Shown here piece by piece: positions 62,335 to 64,000 of a stretch of DNA of 64,000 bases. Under the pieces are notes generated by a model. The model was not told where the DNA came from and made no database searches. It saw only the letters and a list, made by a program, of their open reading frames with translations. A program made the translations under genes and the position numbers. Within the stretch, counting starts at the first letter, position 1; every line of letters begins with the position of its first letter. This stretch comes from JALYOK01 sp963840785. Its GTDB lineage: Bacteria > Pseudomonadota > Gammaproteobacteria > Burkholderiales > JALYOK01. The DNA lies in contig CAWJAF010000004.1 in the NCBI GenBank assembly GCA_963840785.1, positions 310,001 to 374,000 on the forward strand, in the 5' to 3' direction.

Positions 62335-62829
62335 TTGGACAGCATTCTCGCAGACCCGACGATTGATCCCAAGGATTTACGCAAGGCCTTGGGATATTTT
62401 GTCACGGGTGTCACGGTGGTCACAACGCGTAGCACGTCGGGCGATTTCGCAGGGCTGACCGTCAATTCTTTCAGCTCGCTTTCACTTTCGCCGCCGCTGG
62501 TCATGTGGAGTATTGCGCTGTCGGCTGCCAGTTTCGAGGCGTTCGAAACCTGCTCGCACTTTATAGTCAACGTACTCGCTGAAGATCAGATACAACTTTC
62601 CGAACGCTTTGCGCAAAGCGGCGGGGATAAATTCAAAGATTTGCTCGTCCGTCATAGCATTGCCGGCATTCCATTGCTAGACGGTGTCGCGGCAAGTTTC
62701 GTTTGCCGTACTGCGTCGCGCTATCCGGGCGGAGATCACAGCATCTTGGTTGGCGAGGTGTTGGCATATGAGAAAAGCGAGCGCGCACCATTGTTATATG
62801 CCCGAGGGCGTTATTGCAAACTCGGATAG
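62335..62829 (+). CDS. Flavin reductase (FMN-binding split-barrel) partner
   Basis: 164 residues from a TTG start. Signatures of the flavin reductase-like domain: DLRKALGYFVTGVTVVTT, GLTVNSFSSLSLSPPLVMWSI, HFIVNVLAEDQ, YPGGDHSILVGEVLAYE. It supplies reduced FMN or FAD to the luciferase-like enzyme directly upstream. The split-barrel length and order suit a two-component monooxygenase. Confidence 0.9.
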   Translation: MDSILADPTIDPKDLRKALGYFVTGVTVVTTRSTSGDFAGLTVNSFSSLSLSPPLVMWSIALSAASFEAFETCSHFIVNVLAEDQIQLSERFAQSGGDKFKDLLVRHSIAGIPLLDGVAASFVCRTASRYPGGDHSILVGEVLAYEKSERAPLLYARGRYCKLG

Positions 62830-62937
62830 GTGTAACGTACTTTCGAATATCAGCAAATGAGATGTGATCGCATACTTCCCGGCTGCTGAGACAAACGCAA
62901 TCGCGTCGGCTTGCGCCATGTTATCGAAGGCGTCTTC

Positions 62938-63235
62938 ATGACTGCCGCCGGAATCTCGTTCGACTCCGTCGAGGCATTGTTGCGGCTACTAACGCCGCAA
63001 AACCGCACGCTGCTTGCGGTTATCCGCGACAAGAAGCCCCCAGTCAATGGCGGAACTAGCGGAACTGGCCGGGCGCGAACAACCGAATCTCACCCGCACA
63101 CTGGGTAAGCTTGAGGCTATTGGTTTCGTGCATTTCACGAGCGTCAATCGGCGCAAGATTCCGATGGCCGCCGTTCGTTCACTAAAGATCAACTTTGCTC
63201 CGTTTTCACAGAATGATCGATTGGTGTTGGGATGA
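62938..63235 (+). pseudogene. HVO_A0114-type winged-helix DNA-binding protein, one frameshift
   Basis: Read from the ATG at 62938: ISFDSVEALLRLLTPQNRTLLAVIRDKKP, then after dropping one C in the CCCCC run near 63040, QSMAELAELAGREQPNLTRTLGKLEAIGFVHF (parts quoted). This matches the COG4190/HVO_A0114 wHTH family, which includes TumA-like antitoxins. No DUF6516/TumE-type toxin frame could be found in the 108 bp before it. With the correction the protein is about 98 residues. Confidence 0.65.
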
Positions 63236-63525
63236 TTTCGTCGTAGCGCGTTCTGAGAATACTCCATTTGAGTTGCCCAGCGGCCGCTTTCGCTGCGCAC
63301 TGAAATCGACGATTTACAGTTTTAGGGTGAAGCGGACTATTGCGCGGCACAACGCCGCTTCGAAACCTGAGACGTGAGTTTGAATTCACTGATGAGAATG
63401 ACTTTGTGATATGAAAAAAACCATCGCGCTCGTTTAAATTCGTATGCCGACAGTCGTAACATCCGTGCCGAAGACGTCGATACTCGGCTTAATGACGGTT
63501 AGCAGCAGCGCGCAAAGACGATTGA
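63236..63525. other. 290-bp gap with no supported gene
   Basis: Short open frames here have no ribosome site or recognisable features. Composition is AT-rich near 63400 (GATATGAAAAAAACC). No hairpin terminator stands out. Confidence 0.45.
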
Positions 63526-63828
63526 GTGCGACCACGAAAGGATATTGAAATCTTGATTTCCCGCATTGTTCGCGAGTTCAAGGAAGCTTGCAGCGTTACC
63601 ACGCCGATCAGTCGTGCCGACGTGCGTTATGCGCATCGCTTGCTGGTTCGATTTCCGGCCATTGCCGCAGGCCTTTTCGTACTGCTGCTGCTAGCGGGTC
63701 TAGCAAGTGCTTTTGGCTTATTGCGTGCACAAGATTCGTTGTTTCGCTGGATGGGTGCCGCGATATTTTGGACATATGGGCTTTATGTACTCGTTTGCTC
63801 AGTTCGAGGATTTCGGGACAAGCGATGA
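63526..63828 (+). CDS. Small hypothetical membrane protein
   Basis: 100 residues from a GTG at 63526; the start is uncertain. Two hydrophobic segments (about 42-66 and 74-92) with a basic end (GFRDKR). The N-terminal 35 residues look soluble and charged. No family recognised. It lies about 50 bp before the RHH gene on the same strand. Confidence 0.45.
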   Translation: MRPRKDIEILISRIVREFKEACSVTTPISRADVRYAHRLLVRFPAIAAGLFVLLLLAGLASAFGLLRAQDSLFRWMGAAIFWTYGLYVLVCSVRGFRDKR

Positions 63829-63855
63829 ACCAAAAGGATCAACCATTTTGCAGAT

Positions 63856-63874
63856 ATATGGTAATCTATATGGC
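63856..63874 (+). promoter_or_regulatory. TATATGG direct repeats upstream of the RHH gene
   Basis: TATATGG occurs at 63856-63862 and 63868-63874, a 12-bp period, ending one base before the ATG at 63876. Paired short direct repeats suit binding by two ribbon-helix-helix dimers, so autorepression is likely. Confidence 0.45.
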
Positions 63875-63875
63875 A

Positions 63876-64000
63876 TGCAAAAGACTACTGTATACATTCC
63901 GTCAGACGTTAAACTGGCTCTTGGCAAAGTCGCCACGGCACGCGGATTAAGCGAGGCCGAAGTGATACGTCAGGCGCTTCGCGCCGTAACCGCTGAGATC
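63876..64000 (+). CDS. CopG/ribbon-helix-helix antitoxin-like protein, truncated by the window end
   Basis: The frame from the ATG at 63876 is open to base 64000 and encodes MQKTTVYIPSDVKLALGKVA then ARGLSEAEVIRQALRAV, a typical RHH pattern: a beta strand of alternating polar residues, then two helices. Such proteins are usually type II antitoxins (VapB-like), with the toxin gene just downstream, outside this window. A longer overlapping frame at 63825 in another phase has no such pattern. Confidence 0.75.

Noticed and set aside
62830..62937. Possible TumE/DUF6516 toxin before the HVO_A0114-type gene
   Set aside because: The 108-bp space is too short and no frame resembles the toxin C-terminus.
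63825..63950. Alternative frame overlapping the end-of-window RHH gene
   Set aside because: The RHH frame has a clear ribbon-helix-helix pattern and an adjacent operator-like repeat; the alternative frame has neither.
1..64000. CRISPR arrays, rRNA operons, insertion sequences, prophage genes
   Set aside because: No regularly spaced direct repeats, rRNA-like stretches, transposases or phage structural genes were recognised.

Overview
The window reads as a chromosome segment of a Betaproteobacterium-like Gram-negative (Burkholderiales/Nitrosomonadales type, by inference). The evidence is gene order and gene content: a complete tol-pal cluster fused to ruvCAB and yebC, slmA next to pilU, dapE-prmB, scpA-scpB-rluB, dnaQ-rnhA-methyltransferase, and a pqqABCDE operon beside a LapD/MoxY-type sensor. 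No rRNA, tRNA, CRISPR array, phage or insertion sequence was recognised.

Layout. 1-2.3 kb: divergent two-component pair (LuxR-type regulator cut by the window edge, membrane PAS histidine kinase). 2.5-14.0 kb, minus strand: one long tightly packed block, in transcription order yebC, a DUF2059 gene, ruvC, ruvA, ruvB (one frameshift), ybgC, tolQ, tolR, tolA, a cupin gene, tolB, pal, cpoB and a short MetE-like methyltransferase. 14.1-21.1 kb, plus strand: HerA-like ATPase, alpha/beta hydrolase, slmA, pilU, NRDE protein, dapE, prmB. 21.0-23.3 kb, minus: scpA, scpB, rluB. 23.3-32.9 kb: accessory genes (sugar-transfer ATP-grasp, a secreted hypothetical, a possible PD-(D/E)XK protein) between housekeeping genes (dnaE with wbuC, DinG/YoaA helicase).

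32.9-45.5 kb: S9 peptidase, NlpC/P60 lipoprotein, SemiSWEET, coiled-coil protein, Na+/H+ antiporter, tag, phosphomannomutase, SDR, a MoxX/MoxY-like pair and pqqB. Almost all of these carry single-base frameshifts, while conserved motifs survive in the alternating frames. Most sites resolved by eye are repaired by deleting one base, so local sequence error is more likely than mass decay. The PQQ operon (44.2-47.7 kb) starts with two near-identical pqqA genes, followed by a strong terminator hairpin before pqqB; pqqC, D and E are intact and overlap.

47.7-55.3 kb, minus: moaE, moaD and mobB (molybdenum cofactor), a GGDEF/EAL protein overlapping an ABC-type binding-protein-like sensor partner, dnaQ, rnhA, a SAM methyltransferase and a VOC enzyme. 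55.5-62.8 kb, plus: a full branched-chain-amino-acid-type ABC transporter (SBP, two permeases, two ATPases), a LysR regulator, a luciferase-like flavin monooxygenase and a flavin reductase. Together these form a plausible uptake-and-oxidation unit for an unknown substrate. 62.9-64.0 kb: frameshifted HVO_A0114-type DNA-binding protein, a small membrane protein, and a CopG/RHH antitoxin-like gene cut by the window end.

Several intergenic inverted repeats recur in the window: a dRS3/REPIN-like pair, a 15-bp-arm hairpin family, and a 23-bp sequence shared by the tolR-tolA and liv-upstream intergenic regions. No clearly undescribed multi-gene system was identified. The best leads are the transporter/monooxygenase unit, the tandem pqqA leader, the cupin inside the tol operon, and the nuclease-like orphan.
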